From positions 26,097,419 through 26,161,418 of the forward strand of contig OY987243.1 in NCBI GenBank assembly GCA_963920765.1: DNA of 64,000 nt. Reading direction: 5' to 3'. Both the position numbers and the translations under genes were made by a program. The DNA is from Ulota crispa. Lineage: Eukaryota; Streptophyta; Bryopsida; Orthotrichales; Orthotrichaceae. The notes beneath the pieces were generated by a model. It ran no database searches. It worked only from the letters and a program-made list of their open reading frames with translations, and had not been told where the DNA came from. Shown here in pieces: positions 34,960-46,897 of this stretch. Position 1 is the stretch's first letter. The number at the start of each line of letters is the position of its first letter.

Positions 34960-35280
34960 GTAAGTTATGAGGTAGTATGCTCTAGTTGCGACCCTCTCAA
35001 ACAAAGTGTCTCATAGGTAGCTATGAAGTGGTTCTTGAATAGACACCTTCAAGTCATAGAAGAAAAGGTGTATTTATTGCAAGAGCCAATCATACTTTTT
35101 GATTTCACCCATCTCTTCACAAGTTGCAAGGGGAACGGTTTATGGAAGACCTAAAGTCACAAGTAGGTGTCTACTACAAAAAACTTTGAAAATTCATCAA
35201 CATTTCAATAATGCTTCAAAAAAACTATGAAAAAACTGTGCTACATTTAGCATACATTTCCCCTTGTCTAAAAATTAAAT
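34960..35280. repeat. Dispersed repeat L, uninterrupted copy
   Basis: Inverse complement of 27960-28123 joined to 28836-28950. Because it lacks the Helitron, it serves as a natural empty site. Confidence 0.65.
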
Positions 35281-35388
35281 AAAAAATCTTCTTATCTCAA
35301 AAACCCCATGAAAAAGCAAACCAACCCTTAAAGTGATTGTTTTAGAGCACAGTACCTTAATTGAAAGCAAGTCAAGGATTTAAAAAAA

Positions 35389-35804
35389 GGGAATTGGTAT
35401 GGGCACACCGGGGATTTTAGTATATGCACTCCCCCTTGCGGGATATATTTTAGATTTTACCCTCAAAAAGCTAAATTTGAACATTTTAAATTCAAATTTG
35501 GACTTAGAGACCTCAATTTAGTCTAGAACCATAAAGTAGGTTACAATTGAACTAACACCCCATAAAAAAACTTAGCTAGGGGGCAAATTATTACTTTTAT
35601 TTTTGTTTGTAGAAAAAACTAAGTTTTTTTGTTGGGTGTTGTTCAATTGTAACCTCCTTTATGGTTTTAAACTAAATGAAGGTCTCTAAGTCTAAGTCTA
35701 AGTTCAAAAGTTTTAAGTTCACCTTTTTGATGATAAAAATCTAAAATTTATCCCGGAAACGGGTGTGCATATATCAAACCCAGGGTGTGCCCATATCAAT
35801 TCCC
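35389..35804. mobile_element. hAT-like MITE, family F, copy 2
   Basis: GGGAATTGGTATGGGCACAC at the left and GTGCCCATATCAATTCCC at the right. Flanks TAAAAAAA (35381-35388) and TAAAAAAT (35805-35812) form an 8-bp duplication with one change. Homologous to 9184-9561. Confidence 0.75.
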
Positions 35805-35825
35805 TAAAAAATCATCAAGACAACT

Positions 35826-36586
35826 TAAGGTAGGAACACCCATAAACGTTAGTGTCCCCATAACTGTCACCTCTAAAATCTTGGAAAATCTGTAGAAGTA
35901 AATAGATGTAATTATAAGGATGTACAACATGTGAGCATGAAACTTTAGTGTTGGTTATGGGTACTGAATGGTAGTTTGCTCTTTAAAAATTCACAACTTA
36001 TTCTCACAATATCCAAATAATACATTAAAAAATGCAAACCCATTATTTTTCTAGGGACCAACTAGGTGGACACCCCCCAATTGCTACGCGGACACCCCCC
36101 CTAGCCAAATCTATTAAATTTGAGATTATTATTACATTGAAATATGAAATAAAATCAAAGCAATACTTCAACATACATCTGCATTTACAAGTGTTGCAAA
36201 CATACAACAAATTTGCCTCATTTGTAACATGGTCAAGAGTCAAACTAATAAATGAAGGGAGCAACTGGTTTGACTCCTAGCAGTGTCACAAATGAGACAA
36301 ATTTGTTGTATGTTTGCAGCGCTTGTAAACACAAATGTATGCTAAAGTATTGCTTTGATTTTATTTCATATTTCAACATAATAATAATCTCAATTTAATA
36401 AATTTGGCTATGGGGGTGTCCGCGTAGCAATTGGGGGGTGTCTACCTAGTCGCTCCCTTTTTCTATTGCTAAGTGCAAACTCATTATTTTTCTATTGCTA
36501 ATAGGATCCTATAATTTGCTAGATGTTTATTAATATTCATCATGTTCAAAACCCTTAAACTAATGCTTATGGGTGTTCCTACCTTA
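35826..36586. mobile_element. MITE family B, copy 3, with nested family D element
   Basis: TAAGGTAGGAACACCCATAAAC at the left and ATGGGTGTTCCTACCTTA at the right. The hAT-like element 36054-36457 is inserted inside. Confidence 0.75.
36054..36457. mobile_element. hAT-like MITE, family D, copy 2
   Basis: GGGACCAACTAGGTGGACAC ... CCTAGTCGCTCCC, bounded by a perfect 8-bp duplication TTTTTCTA (36046-36053 and 36458-36465). Nested in a family B element. Confidence 0.9.
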
Positions 36587-36966
36587 AGATAGGAGCATTC
36601 ATAAGCATTAGTGTCCCCATAACCGTCACCTCTGAAATCTTGGAAAATCTGTGGAAGTTAATAGATGTAATGACAAGAATGTACAACATGTGAACATGAA
36701 ATCTTAAAAGTGGTTATGGGTGCAATGGCAATTTGCTCTTTAAAAATTCACAACTTATTCTCAAAGTATCCAAACAATACATTCGAAAGTGCAAATTGAT
36801 TTTTTTCTGTTCCTAATAGAAACTTATAATTTACTATAGTTGTTTATTAATAGTCATCATGTTCAAAACCCTTAGTTTAACATTTATGGGTGCTCCTACC
36901 TTACATTCAATTCAAGAGGGTGGGCGGTTTTAGAGCCTGCACGATTTATGAGCCGCCTACCTTACA
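36585..36966. mobile_element. MITE family B, copy 4, followed by family G remnant
   Basis: TAAGATAGGAGCATTCATAAG to TGGGTGCTCCTACCTTA (36585-36903). Then about 60 bp of a family G end (GGGTGGGCGGTTTTAGAGCC ... GAGCCGCCTACCTTA). These insertions stop only about 225 bp before the eIF3f start codon. Confidence 0.65.
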
Positions 36967-37191
36967 TGTAAGATTCAGCGTAGTTTCGTTTTGGCGGAGT
37001 CCGAACCTGGCTCACTTAGGTCTGGAAACCCTTGCCGAAGCTAATCTTTTTAGGTTAGGCGATTGTCTCTCCTGTTCGATTACGGATCGCTGCTCCCGTT
37101 GCTGCTACTCCCCCTTTGCTCGCTTTCTCGCGCGATAGAGCTTGCTCGCCACGGTTACCGAATCCCCTCTTCTTCCGGCGTTCCTTCAGCT

Positions 37192-40100
37192 ATGGCGATG
37201 GGACGGACAGTGTTGCACATGCCGTCAGGCCACACTGGAGTGGTGGCCAAGCTCCACCCGACGGTGCTCTTCAACATCTGCGATTCCTTCATCCGCCGTA
37301 ATGACCAGCAAGAGCGCGTCATCGGCACCTTGCTCGGCTCCGTCGCCGCGGACGGCACCGTCGAGATCCGCAACTCGTATGCCGTGCCTCACAGCGAGCA
37401 AGCCGATCAGGTGTGTATCATTTTATAGCCAATTCCAAATCACAAACATTTCCCTTACTCCATACTTAGGGTTTACCAATGAGGAGCGGCATTCATCGTC
37501 TGTTGGAGACACGGAATTCTACACAACTAAAACCAGTTCGGCACTCTCTCTTAATGCAACTTAAGGTAGGAGTACCCATAAACGTCAAACTAAGGGTTTT
37601 GAACATGATGACTATTAATAAATAGCTAGCAAATTATAGGATCCTATTAGGAACAGAAAGTTTGCACTTTCAAATGTATTATTTGGATACTGTGAGAATA
37701 AATTGTGAATTTTTAAAGAACAAACTGCCATTGCACCCATAACCACTTTTAAGAATTCATGTTCACATGTTGTACATTCTTGTCATTACATCTATTCACT
37801 TCCGTAGATTTTCCAAGATTTCAGAAGTGACTGTTATGGGGACACTGACGCTTATGGGTGCTCCTACGTTATCAGGAATTGTATTTATAAAAAAATAGCC
37901 CGATCTTTGTTTCGCTTAGAAATTTGGAAAAAACCAGTTAGGTTTAGGGTTTAGCTACAAAATGTATTCGTGAGCCAAACGTGCTTGCATATGTTCTCTC
38001 CGAAGTGAATAGAGTTTTAGATTTTTTTTAGGTTTTCGAAGTTTTCGTGGTTTGTTGTAAGGATGACTGTGTTTTTACAGTTTTATGAGCATGCTGCTAC
38101 TTCTGTAGTAATCAGGCGGTTGATGCTCGAGTAGTTTTTTTGTGAATATACGCTACCACTATACGTTATTTTTCACTACTTACATATTTCACTGAATAGT
38201 TTTTTGTGTGTGTACGCTTTTTAAAGGTTGCAGTGGATATCGACTACCACCGAACTATGTTCGAGCTGCATCAGCGTGTGAATTCTAAAGAAATCATTAT
38301 TGGTTGGTAAGTTCAGTTCCTTGTATCTTTTTACGCTCATCGGTATATCAGTTGTTGTTTCTTTTTCGTTAACATACTAGCGGTTTATGCATTCGCCATT
38401 AGAATTTTATTAGGATTTTCATATGTTGAATTTTATTAGGATTTTCATATGTTGAATAGAATGCGAAGTAAAAATTCCATTAAGTCTTCAAATTGTGTAT
38501 CTATGTGATAATATCGCAGAGAGTGGAGATGTGATATTAAAAAATGTCAAGATGTGATATTATAGATGTCAATGTTATTGTAGTAGTATAATATCACAAG
38601 CTGTAGATGTGATGTTACAAAGGTCGGGATGTGATATTACAGATGGCCTTGTGATTTTAGTATTATGATTGGCATTGACACGGGTTTTCTGGTTTTTTTC
38701 TTCTTTTGTATCTGCAGGTATTCTACAGGTGCCAGTTTGAGCCCCAGTGACACTCTAATTCACGAGTTTTACGGGCGAGAAGTAGCCAATCCTGTGCTGC
38801 TTACTGTGGATACCGCTTTCGCAGAGGAGAAGGCAAATATCAAGGTTTTCGTGTCTACTCTTCTTACTCTTGGAGATCGCCAGCTAGCAGCTCAATTCCA
38901 CGAGGTCCAGCTTGACTTGCGCCTGATTGAAGCTGAGAGAATAGGATGTAAGTGAGAAAAATTCACTTGATACATACAGCCTTAGTAGTCAGCTCTTTCG
39001 ATTTCTGTTGCATTTTTGCATAGATTTGGATATTCTGAAATTCTGCATTTTTTTTGCATGTACATTCCTGACTGTTGTTATCTTCGTTTTTTGGCAGTTG
39101 ATGTCTTGAAGAAGACGGTGGTGGAGAGGTTGCCAAACGATCTTGAGGGATTGGAAGCAACGATTGAGAGGCTGCAAGTAATGATCGACAGAGTCTTCAG
39201 ATACGTGGATGATGTTGTGGTAATAATGTGTTCCACACTCCCTTTACTATTTTATCATGGGAAAATTTCATGGATACCCCTGAAGTTTGCAACATTTACA
39301 TACATACCCCTGCTTTTTCAGAAATTACACAAATACCTTTGGACCAAAAATTTCAGGCGTTTGTTTTGTTGTGCATGCCACTTCCCTACTTCCTTTGTGC
39401 GCACATTGCTTTTTTGTTTCATTACATTCCCTTCTTCAACATTGGTCATGATGGAAGTACAAGCATAACAAATAAATGCCTAAAAATTATGGTCCAGGGG
39501 TGTTTGTGCAATTTCTAAAAAGCAGGGGTATTTATGTAAATATTGCAAACTTCAGGGGTATCCATGAAATTTTCCCTTTTATCATTAGGTCTTTCTTATT
39601 AAGAGTAGTAACACTTCTTTTGCATTACGTGACTTCTTCTAATATTACGACTTTTGCTGTTTATTATGTCAGGAAGGACAAATCGAACCTGACAACTCCG
39701 TAGGCAGGTTCCTTGCTGACACAATGGCTTCTGTGCCAAGAATCTCGTCTGATTCTTTCGACAAGCTTTTCAACGATAGTGTTCAGGTAAGGGTTTTCCA
39801 CTTTTCTTGTTTTACGATTTCACCTCATTTTTTTCTCACACGCGCTTCAAAATGGTTTCATAAAAGTGGAAAAGGGGTTTTATACTACCGAAGTAAAGAA
39901 GTTCAAAAGTCAAGGTTCTGAAACACAAGGCTTTTCTCTTTATTTTCTTGTGTAAGGTAGGAAGCTCTAATTCGGAGCAGGCTCTAAAATGGAGCACCTC
40001 CTCAAGTGTACTGTATTTGTACATGTTTTTCATAGCCCTTCAACAATGTACAAGTAATGTACATTTGAGGAGGTGCTCCATTTTAGAGCCCTATGACCTT

Positions 40101-40450
40101 TCCAGTTCAAAATTTCATTACTAATTTTACAAAGCCTCAAAAATTATGAAACAACTTGGGTTAGATGCCAATCCTTCTCGTCTTTCAAGGAAAATTTACT
40201 GAAAAATCTTTTGAAAAGTTTCACCTACCCAAAATTCAGTTTCAGCCCTTAGATGCTCCATTCATGAGCCTCCTACCTTAATGCAATAACAAGCCTGTGC
40301 CACATCTACCATCTCTCCTTTCCTTTCCTGACATATCTATGTTATGGGGCATGTTTGCAGGATCTTTTGTTGGTGTTGTACCTGGCCAATCTTACGAAAA
40401 CACAGCTCACGTTAGCAGAGAAGCTAAATACTGCCGCTCAAGTAGTCTAG
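37192..40450 (+). CDS. EIF3F: Eukaryotic translation initiation factor 3 subunit F, 6 exons
   Basis: Exons: 37192-37410, 38227-38306, 38718-38947, 39098-39219, 39673-39786 and 40361-40450. All are GT/AG and phases join to 284 aa (Arabidopsis eIF3f is about 293). An MPN domain covers about aa 7-140 (VLHMPSGHTGVVAKLHP, GTLLGSVAADG, VNSKEIIIGWYSTG). It lacks a JAMM metal-binding set, as expected for the inactive MPN subunit of the eIF3 scaffold. The C-terminal helices (ISSDSFDKLFNDSVQDLLL, LTLAEKLNTAAQVV) match the family. Two in-frame ATGs occur at the start (ATGGCGATG); the first is chosen. Introns 1, 4 and 5 each contain a MITE from a different family. The 5' flank between the last MITE and the ATG is only about 225 bp. 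Confidence 0.96.
37562..37871. mobile_element. MITE family B in eIF3f intron 1
   Basis: TAAGGTAGGAGTACCCATAAAC ... TTATGGGTGCTCCTACGTTA. Inverse orientation to 36585-36903, with which it shares most of its length. Confidence 0.75.
38500..38655. repeat. Short GATGTGATATTA repeats in eIF3f intron 2
   Basis: GATGTGATATTA-like motifs recur at least five times, some as inverses (ATAATATCACA). A low-complexity feature only. Confidence 0.6.
39259..39576. mobile_element. Mutator-like MITE (family C) in eIF3f intron 4
   Basis: GGGAAAATTTCATGGATACC ... GGTATCCATGAAATTTTCCC. It is flanked by a perfect 9-bp duplication TTTTATCAT (39250-39258 and 39577-39585). Nine-base duplications and long inverted ends are typical of Mutator-type MITEs. 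The intact duplication suggests a fairly recent insertion. Confidence 0.88.
39953..40280. mobile_element. MITE family G in eIF3f intron 5
   Basis: TAAGGTAGGAAGCTCTAATTC ... ATGAGCCTCCTACCTTA. An inner hairpin (about 39982-40092) pairs GGCTCTAAAATGGAGCACC with its inverse. Related copies lie at 6898-7135 and 33880. Confidence 0.75.
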
Positions 40451-40830
40451 ATTTATTTTGAACCAAATTACATGCAGATTTCGTACCCACCCCCTGCAAT
40501 TTTGATCTTAAGCTTGCAAGCATTTTGTGTTCTTCCCACTCGTAATGGACTCGTATTCCTGTTTTTTTTTTGCTGCCGGAGTTGGTCTCAAATGCATTTA
40601 CTCAAGGCTAAATATTTTCCAAGCAATTCTTGTCCCACGTACTTCCAACTTCTGATTGTGCAGCAGTCTATGTAGGTGACACGACATGCAGGAATCGATG
40701 CCACGTCACCACCGCCCTTGTCATGACTTGCACGACAACCATGCTACGTTGCGGTTTGTTTCAAAATCCATGCTCATGCATTTATATGACGTGGACTGAT
40801 AAAGGGGGTGGGGAGGGGGAGAAAAATATC

Positions 40831-40836
40831 AATAAA
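40831..40836 (+). terminator. Possible eIF3f polyadenylation signal
   Basis: AATAAA about 380 bp after the stop codon. No transcript evidence. Confidence 0.3.
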
Positions 40837-40989
40837 TATCTGGAAAATAATAGGGTGCACTGCAATTGCAAACGTAGAGCTGGATTCTGACTTTTTCACT
40901 TGGGAGTGGGCGGAATCTACGGAAACTTTTCACTACCATGGCGGTTGTAACTTTGTGTTTATTCTATCTTTTGCTTTTCTGTTCTTGGG

Positions 40990-41308
40990 TACACCGGATA
41001 TTGCATTTAGATTGCATTGCCTTATCCAATTAGGTTGCCTTATCCTAAAAAGTTATCTCATGACTCATCACTTGACCACCCGGAGGTGTATGTAACTCTG
41101 TAAATACTATGGTTTGACATCTTGTACATCCTAGATGTTGCTAGTTTATTTGTCTGGAGTGTCATTGTTGTCAAGCCCTTCTTGTTATTAAAATTGTTTA
41201 CTGCAGTAATTACTGATGAAGATTATCGTAGTATTAACAAGTATTTATATAAACCTGAATTTGAAGAAATTAGTGTGGGGGCAGCCTAAATGCACTATTT
41301 CGTGTACT
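40990..41308. mobile_element. MITE family E, copy
   Basis: ACACCGGATATTGCATTTAG ... GCAGCCTAAATGCACTATTTCGTGTAC. The body includes CTCATGACTCATCACTTGACCAC. Confidence 0.7.
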
Positions 41309-41582
41309 GACAGGATTTAGTCAACCAGTTGGTGTACTCGTCTCTTTTTGGGACCACAACAACAAGGCCTGAGGGTTTTAGCCTGATCTCCACGCTTCGC
41401 TTTGCTTTGCTTGGGGTGAATCTTTGATTGCGCATGTGCCTTTTGAGGAATATTCAAGAGTTATAGGAACTGCTTCACTTTACGCTGAGCTATTGCCAGG
41501 GGGGACAAACGTAGGATAAAGTTTGAATTATCCGGCCTTGTCTTGGGTGGGGGTGGATGACTGGGTGGGGTACTACACCGAG
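41309..41582. other. Intergenic between family E copies
   Basis: No gene or element ends seen; somewhat GC-richer than its surroundings. Confidence 0.35.
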
Positions 41583-41891
41583 TACACTGAATATTGCGTT
41601 TAAGTTGCCCCACGCTAATTTCTCGACATTTGACACTGTATTTACTGTTGCTACAGTATCTTTCATTAAAAATTAGTGCAACAAACCATTTTTAGATACT
41701 CTATCAATAACAATGAAGCAATAAAAAGACAAACTAGTGGCTTCCAATTCACAAACCATGTGAAATCTAAATATTTAGTGAGTTGCATGTGCCTCCAAGT
41801 GGCCAAGTGATGAGTCATGAGGTAACTTACTTGGATAAGGCAACCTAATTGCACAGGCAACCTAAATGCACTAAATGCAATATTCAGTGTA
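41583..41891. mobile_element. MITE family E, copy
   Basis: TACACTGAATATTGCGTTTAAG ... ATGCAATATTCAGTGTA. Complete TIRs. Confidence 0.75.
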
Positions 41892-42294
41892 GTGCATTTA
41901 GGTTGCCTCACACTAATTTCTCAACATTTCACACTATTTAATTACTAACGGCTGCTACAGTAATTTTCAGCAATAATTTACTGCAATGAACCACTTTTGA
42001 AAGCCTTGACAACAACACAGCTCAGTAGGGTTAAGGATGGATAGAACTGCCTCCGTGGTTAAGTTATCCAAATATTTGTGACAAGTTTTTCCTCCCGAGT
42101 TGCCCCGCCTGCTGGCTGGCCTGGTGCTGTGATCCGTGCGTGGACCACTCCCCCTGATATCGCTCACTGTCTGAGCTCTGCATGTGAGTTTGGGGGGGGT
42201 CATTCAAACCGGCGCTGTAGATATTCTGGACCCCCACCCCCACGACCAACTTCCTGACCCACCTTTTGTTTGGTTTTCTTTTTTTCTTCTTCTC
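41892..42294. other. Partial family E arm with unrelated GC-richer insert
   Basis: GTGCATTTAGGTTGCCTCACAC to about 42000 is a family E arm. 42000-42290 is GC-richer unique sequence (including a run of eight G near 42192) with no recognisable gene. Confidence 0.45.
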
Positions 42295-43192
42295 TACACC
42301 AAATAGTGCATTTAGGTTGCTCCACGCTAATTTCTTGACATTTCACACTATTTAAATACTTACTTACTGTTATTGTTATCAATAATTATTGTGGTAAATA
42401 GTTTTAAAAGATTTGACAACTATTACAAAGCTATAGAAACGCAAACTAGCAACATCCAAGTTGTAGACCAAGTGAAATTTTAATATATAAAGAGTTACAT
42501 GCACTTCTAAGTGGGCAAGTGGTGGGTTATGAGGTAACTTTCCAAGGTAAGGCAACGTAATTGTTGAGGCAACCTAAATGCACTATTTGGTGTACACTAA
42601 ATAGTGCATTTAGGTTGCCCCATACTAATTTCTCAACACTCCACACTATTTAAATACTTATTGTTAGTGCAGTAGCTTTTATCAATATTTATTGTGGTAA
42701 ATAAACTTTAAAAGATTTGACAACTATTACAAAGCTATAGAAACACAAACTAACAACATCCAAGTTGTAAACTAGGTGAAATTTTAATATATAAAGAGTT
42801 ACATGCACTTCCAAGTGGACGAGTGGTGGGTCATGAGGTAACTTTCCAAGGTAAGGCAACCTAATAGTTAAGGCAATCTAAATACACTATTTGGTGTACA
42901 CTGAATATTGCATTTAGGTTGCCTTGACAATTCGGTTGCCTTACCGTGGTAAGATACCTCATGATTCATCATTTGGCCACTTGGAGGTGCATGTAACTAT
43001 CTATATTCTTGGATTTCCCATGGCTTACGACTTACACATTGCTACTTTGTTTTTCTGCAACTTAATTGTTGTTGCTAGGCTCTTATAAAATTGTTTGTTG
43101 CAGTAAATTTCAATGAAAATTACTGTAGCAGCAATATAGTGTAAAATGTCAAGAAATCAGTGTGGGGCAACCTAAACGCGATATTCAAAGTA
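42295..43192. mobile_element. Three family E MITEs in a chain sharing TA
   Basis: Elements 42295-42594, 42593-42898 and 42897-43192 abut end to end. Each starts TACAC(C/T)(A/G)AATA and ends with the inverse (for example TATTTGGTGTA). Neighbours share a single TA dinucleotide. This fits TA-targeting (Tc1/mariner-like) elements inserting at each other's terminal TA. Confidence 0.75.
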
Positions 43193-44121
43193 TGTTTCTT
43201 AATATTTCTCAAGGTCAAGCCATACCAAACAAAACCAGCTTTTCAAAACAACATTTTGTAAAAAAAAAGTGGCAACTATTACGTCTGTGTGAAAAAGCAA
43301 ATTCTTTGACTTCTTACTCCTACTTTTCTAGTGAATCTGGTGGTCCATTCAAAATTGACGTTTTTGAGAGTTTAGAAATTGATGTCTCAAACCAATGATG
43401 AAAACTTTATATTTAGAAGAACAATAGATGAAACTTGAAAAAGTGATTGTCCCCAAATTTTTCAAAAACACAAGTTACTTCTTCATCCGTTTCAAACCGG
43501 CAGTTTTGGCCATCGAGACCCACGTTTTGGATTTTGGTTTCCACCCTCCCCATACTTCTCACGGCCCACTATTTTGTATGTTTGTATATCTGTCGGTATG
43601 TTTATTCTTTTTGGTATTTTGCAAGGCCCACTTTTTGTGTTTTTTTTAAATTCCTCCTTTGTTTTTGAGAGTGCTAGAATGGTGAAAATCTAACATTACG
43701 GTGGACGGCACATGCTTGCACATATATATACCACAAGTTTACAGCTACACTCAATATATGTTGCCTTAACCGGCCCCTAAAGGACCAAGAAGCCCTTTTT
43801 TTTTTGGCTTTTTTAATATTTAGGCAAGCATTTATTGTGTAAATCCTTGAGATAAGATTGTGAAAATAAGGGTGTATATGCTCATATTGAAAAGTTTGTA
43901 TTCCTTCAAAAGAAACATGAAATTTAATGGTTTTTGAGTAAGATATGGTATCATATGTGATTTAGGTGTAAGCACAATTAAGGAGAGTCAACAACAAATT
44001 TTGCCCATTGACCAAGCTGTTGTAAAATAATTTTGAACATTTTGTGGGCAACACCCTTCCTCAATCCTTTGTTTTTTATTTGTTTTAAGGATGCCTATGT
44101 AATAACTTTCATTTTTTTAGC
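43193..44121. other. Intergenic with one degenerate TTAA-type end
   Basis: TTAACCGGCCCCTAAAGGACC at about 43768 resembles a TTAA-element left end, but no partner was found. Otherwise unassigned. Confidence 0.3.
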
Positions 44122-44130
44122 AAAAAATTA

Positions 44131-44560
44131 GGGGATAACAAATAGGGGCATGAAAACGTAAAATACTACAAAAAGGGGGCACAATTTCAAAATAAGTACA
44201 AAGAGGGGCATGATTTCAAAAAAAGTTGTAATTTTTTGTACCTTTTTTTGGTTTGGATAGTTGATTTAGATGCATCACATTAAATGTTAGCAAACCTTCA
44301 AAAATATCGAAAGTCTTCAAAAATTGCCATTTCTTGTACTAAAGTTTCTTTATTTAGGCTTGATTTGGCGAGACCTTTAAGTTTTTTGGAAGTTACCTAA
44401 CATTTAATGCAATGTGTCTAAGTCAACCAATGTTCAAACCAAAAAAAACTACAAAAACTTACAATTTTTTTTGAAATTGTGCCCCTATTTGTAATTATTT
44501 TGAAACTGCACCCCTCTCTATAATATTTTACGTTTTCATGTCCCTATTTGTAATTTCCCC
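44131..44560. mobile_element. Mutator-like MITE, family I
   Basis: GGGGATAACAAATAGGGGCAT ... ATGTCCCTATTTGTAATTTCCCC. Perfect 9-bp duplication AAAAAATTA (44122-44130 and 44561-44569). 430 bp, non-coding, with long imperfect inverted arms. Confidence 0.85.
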
Positions 44561-44569
44561 AAAAAATTA

Positions 44570-45828
44570 CCTTGGCAAGAACTCCAAATAATGTTCTAGA
44601 TTTATACTATATGGGTTTTGTAATTCAGATCTATTACTATAAGAGTCTCTTTCTTGAAGAATTGCCTTAGTGTAATGATAGATTCAATAAAGCAACTCCT
44701 ACTTCCAAAATTTTCCCACTATGTTTTAAACATTGGATGATCATGAAATTTGTGAGGCAAATAGCCAACTTCATACTCTAAAAGAAGTTCAAACTCCATA
44801 AGTAATTTATAAAGTGGAAGATATCCATTTGGATGACCAAAAAAAATCTAACCCCTTAGACAAGCTTCAAAAAAAGTTTTGACCAATTTTTGAGTCTTAT
44901 GATCTAATGAAGTATGCACTTACAAGACCTAAAATTTTGAAAGGGTGTACATAAGTAAGTGAAAGGTTGAATTATAGAAAAAATTTCCAAAATTTGATCC
45001 ACTAATCATTTTATTGAGAGAGGTCAATTATGAGCCATTTGAGCATGTAAATATACAAGAATTTTAGGGATGAACAATTAAGTTGTCTTACTTTGAAAAG
45101 TTACTTCATGCATCATTGCTTGGCCACTTAGGCGCATGCAAAGTTCTAGTTACTACTATTTCACATGGTTTGTGACTTGAATGCTGCTAGTTTGTTTTTT
45201 TCCAAATTTGTTATTGTTTTCAAGCCCTTTGAAAATAGTTTATTGCTATAATTACTAATGAAAATCACTATAATATTAGCAAATATTTATGTAGAGGAAA
45301 TTATTGAGAAGTTACTGTGGAGCAACCTAAATAACATCATATTAGGTAAATTGGGAAAAATGGAGGGACCAATTTGTACACCTTAATCTTACATATAGTA
45401 CATACAGGCATAGCTATAGCTCAAACTTGTACTTATTTGCAACTTGAATGCAATCATTGAGACTTCACTATTGTACAAGAAAATATACTCTTAATTTTTT
45501 GTAATAAGCTAAATTTAATTTAATGACAGAAATAGTGAAACGTGTAGTGAAAGTCCAAGAATGTACTGCTTTTCTCAATTTACGTAATATGGTATTAATG
45601 CAATATTTAGTGTAGTTCATTACATCTCCAATAAATAAATTAATATTTTTCAAAATACTAGGTTCACCATTATTGAATTTTCCTTCAAATTATTTGTTTT
45701 CCTATGCAAAAAAAAAGGTTTGTTTTCAATAAACAAATTTGCATGCAATAATCTTGTTTCTTATCTTTTCACAACATCTTTTGCCCAATGTATTGATTGG
45801 CATTGTTGTTTTAATTAGAAATTTTCAG

Positions 45829-45831
<3 letters not shown>
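44570..45831. other. Intergenic with MITE fragments
   Basis: 45083-45330 is a family E fragment (TTGCTTGGCCACTTAGG, GGAGCAACCTAAAT). 45338-45385 starts like the element at 55732 (ATATTAGGTAAATTGGG). No gene seen. Confidence 0.4.

Positions 45832-45878
<47 letters not shown>
45832..45878. repeat. (TA)n microsatellite
   Basis: About 23 TA dinucleotides, immediately followed by a Stowaway-like element that used TA as its target. Confidence 0.95.
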
Positions 45879-45879
<1 letters not shown>

Positions 45880-46456
45880 TCCTTCTATCCCAATATAAAG
45901 CTCCAAATTAGGCATAGTTCTTGTCCCACTAAAAAGCTCCTTTTTTTTAATTTCAATGGTTGAAAAAGCGTTCGTCATGTCCAATGATCTTATGGAGGCA
46001 AAGCAATTATTGAGCATTCTTCTCCTAACAAGCTTGGCCTTGCCCATATGAGGTACCATTGTTGCTACTAATCTTTAAACCATCAATCATGAGGAGCTAG
46101 CAACATGTACAAATATGGTACTTTTTGCATAGAATTTGGGTGCCTAGACGGTAACCTCAAAGCTGGAGATTTTGCACACATTTGGTAGATGATATATTGA
46201 TTCTAGAGCTCATGTGTCATTAGTACAAATACAAAAATAATGAGGAGCTCGCATCCTTCACAAACTATGCACAAATAGGGTACTTTTTGCATGGAATTTG
46301 GGTGTCTAAACAACAACATTAAAACTTGAGATTTTGCCAATATTTGGTAGGTGGTATATTGATTCTAGAATGCATTTGTCACTAGCATAATAACTTAAAA
46401 TTCAATTAATCCCTCATGGAGAAGTTTTTTGGAGTTTTATAATAGGGCAAAGGGAG
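45879..46456. mobile_element. Stowaway-like (Tc1/mariner) MITE
   Basis: Begins CTCCTTCTATCCCAATATAAAG and ends TTATAATAGGGCAAAGGGAG, flanked by TA on both sides. This is the classic Stowaway CTCCCTCCGTCCC terminus. It contains an internal tandem duplication of about 160 bp (around 46085-46240 and 46240-46400; shared TACTTTTTGCATAGAATTTG). It is inserted in a TA microsatellite. Confidence 0.85.
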
Positions 46457-46494
46457 TATATATATATGTGTGTGTGTATATATATTTATATATA

Positions 46495-46897
46495 GGAAAT
46501 TGTTAAAGCAACACCCAAAATTGCTAACGTACATGTGAACATGTAAGTTGAGAATTTAATGCTATTTTTTTCATTCAAGTGGTCCATCATTCATTCAATC
46601 ACAACATTATCACCTCCTTGAAAGAAAGAAGAACAAATACAAATTTTAGTTGAATTTTTATTGCTCCATTGCTAATTTTAAATGTATTTTTGCTTTAAGT
46701 AATTCAAAAGTTGTATAATTTTAGTTTCAAATTCAAACACCTCCAATTTTTTTGAATACAACCTTAGAATGATAGAGGTAAATAAAATATTTTGATTTAA
46801 ATTCAAAAATATAGCATTAAATTCTCACACATCATGCTCAAAAGCACACCTTGGAGGTGTGGTGTTAATAATTTTTGGTGGGACTTTAGCAATTCCC
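46495..46897. mobile_element. hAT-like MITE, family M
   Basis: GGAAATTGTTAAAGC ... GCTTTAGC-type inverse ending GCAATTCCC. Flanking 8-mers are TATATATA and TATCTATA, differing by one base. 403 bp. Confidence 0.6.
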
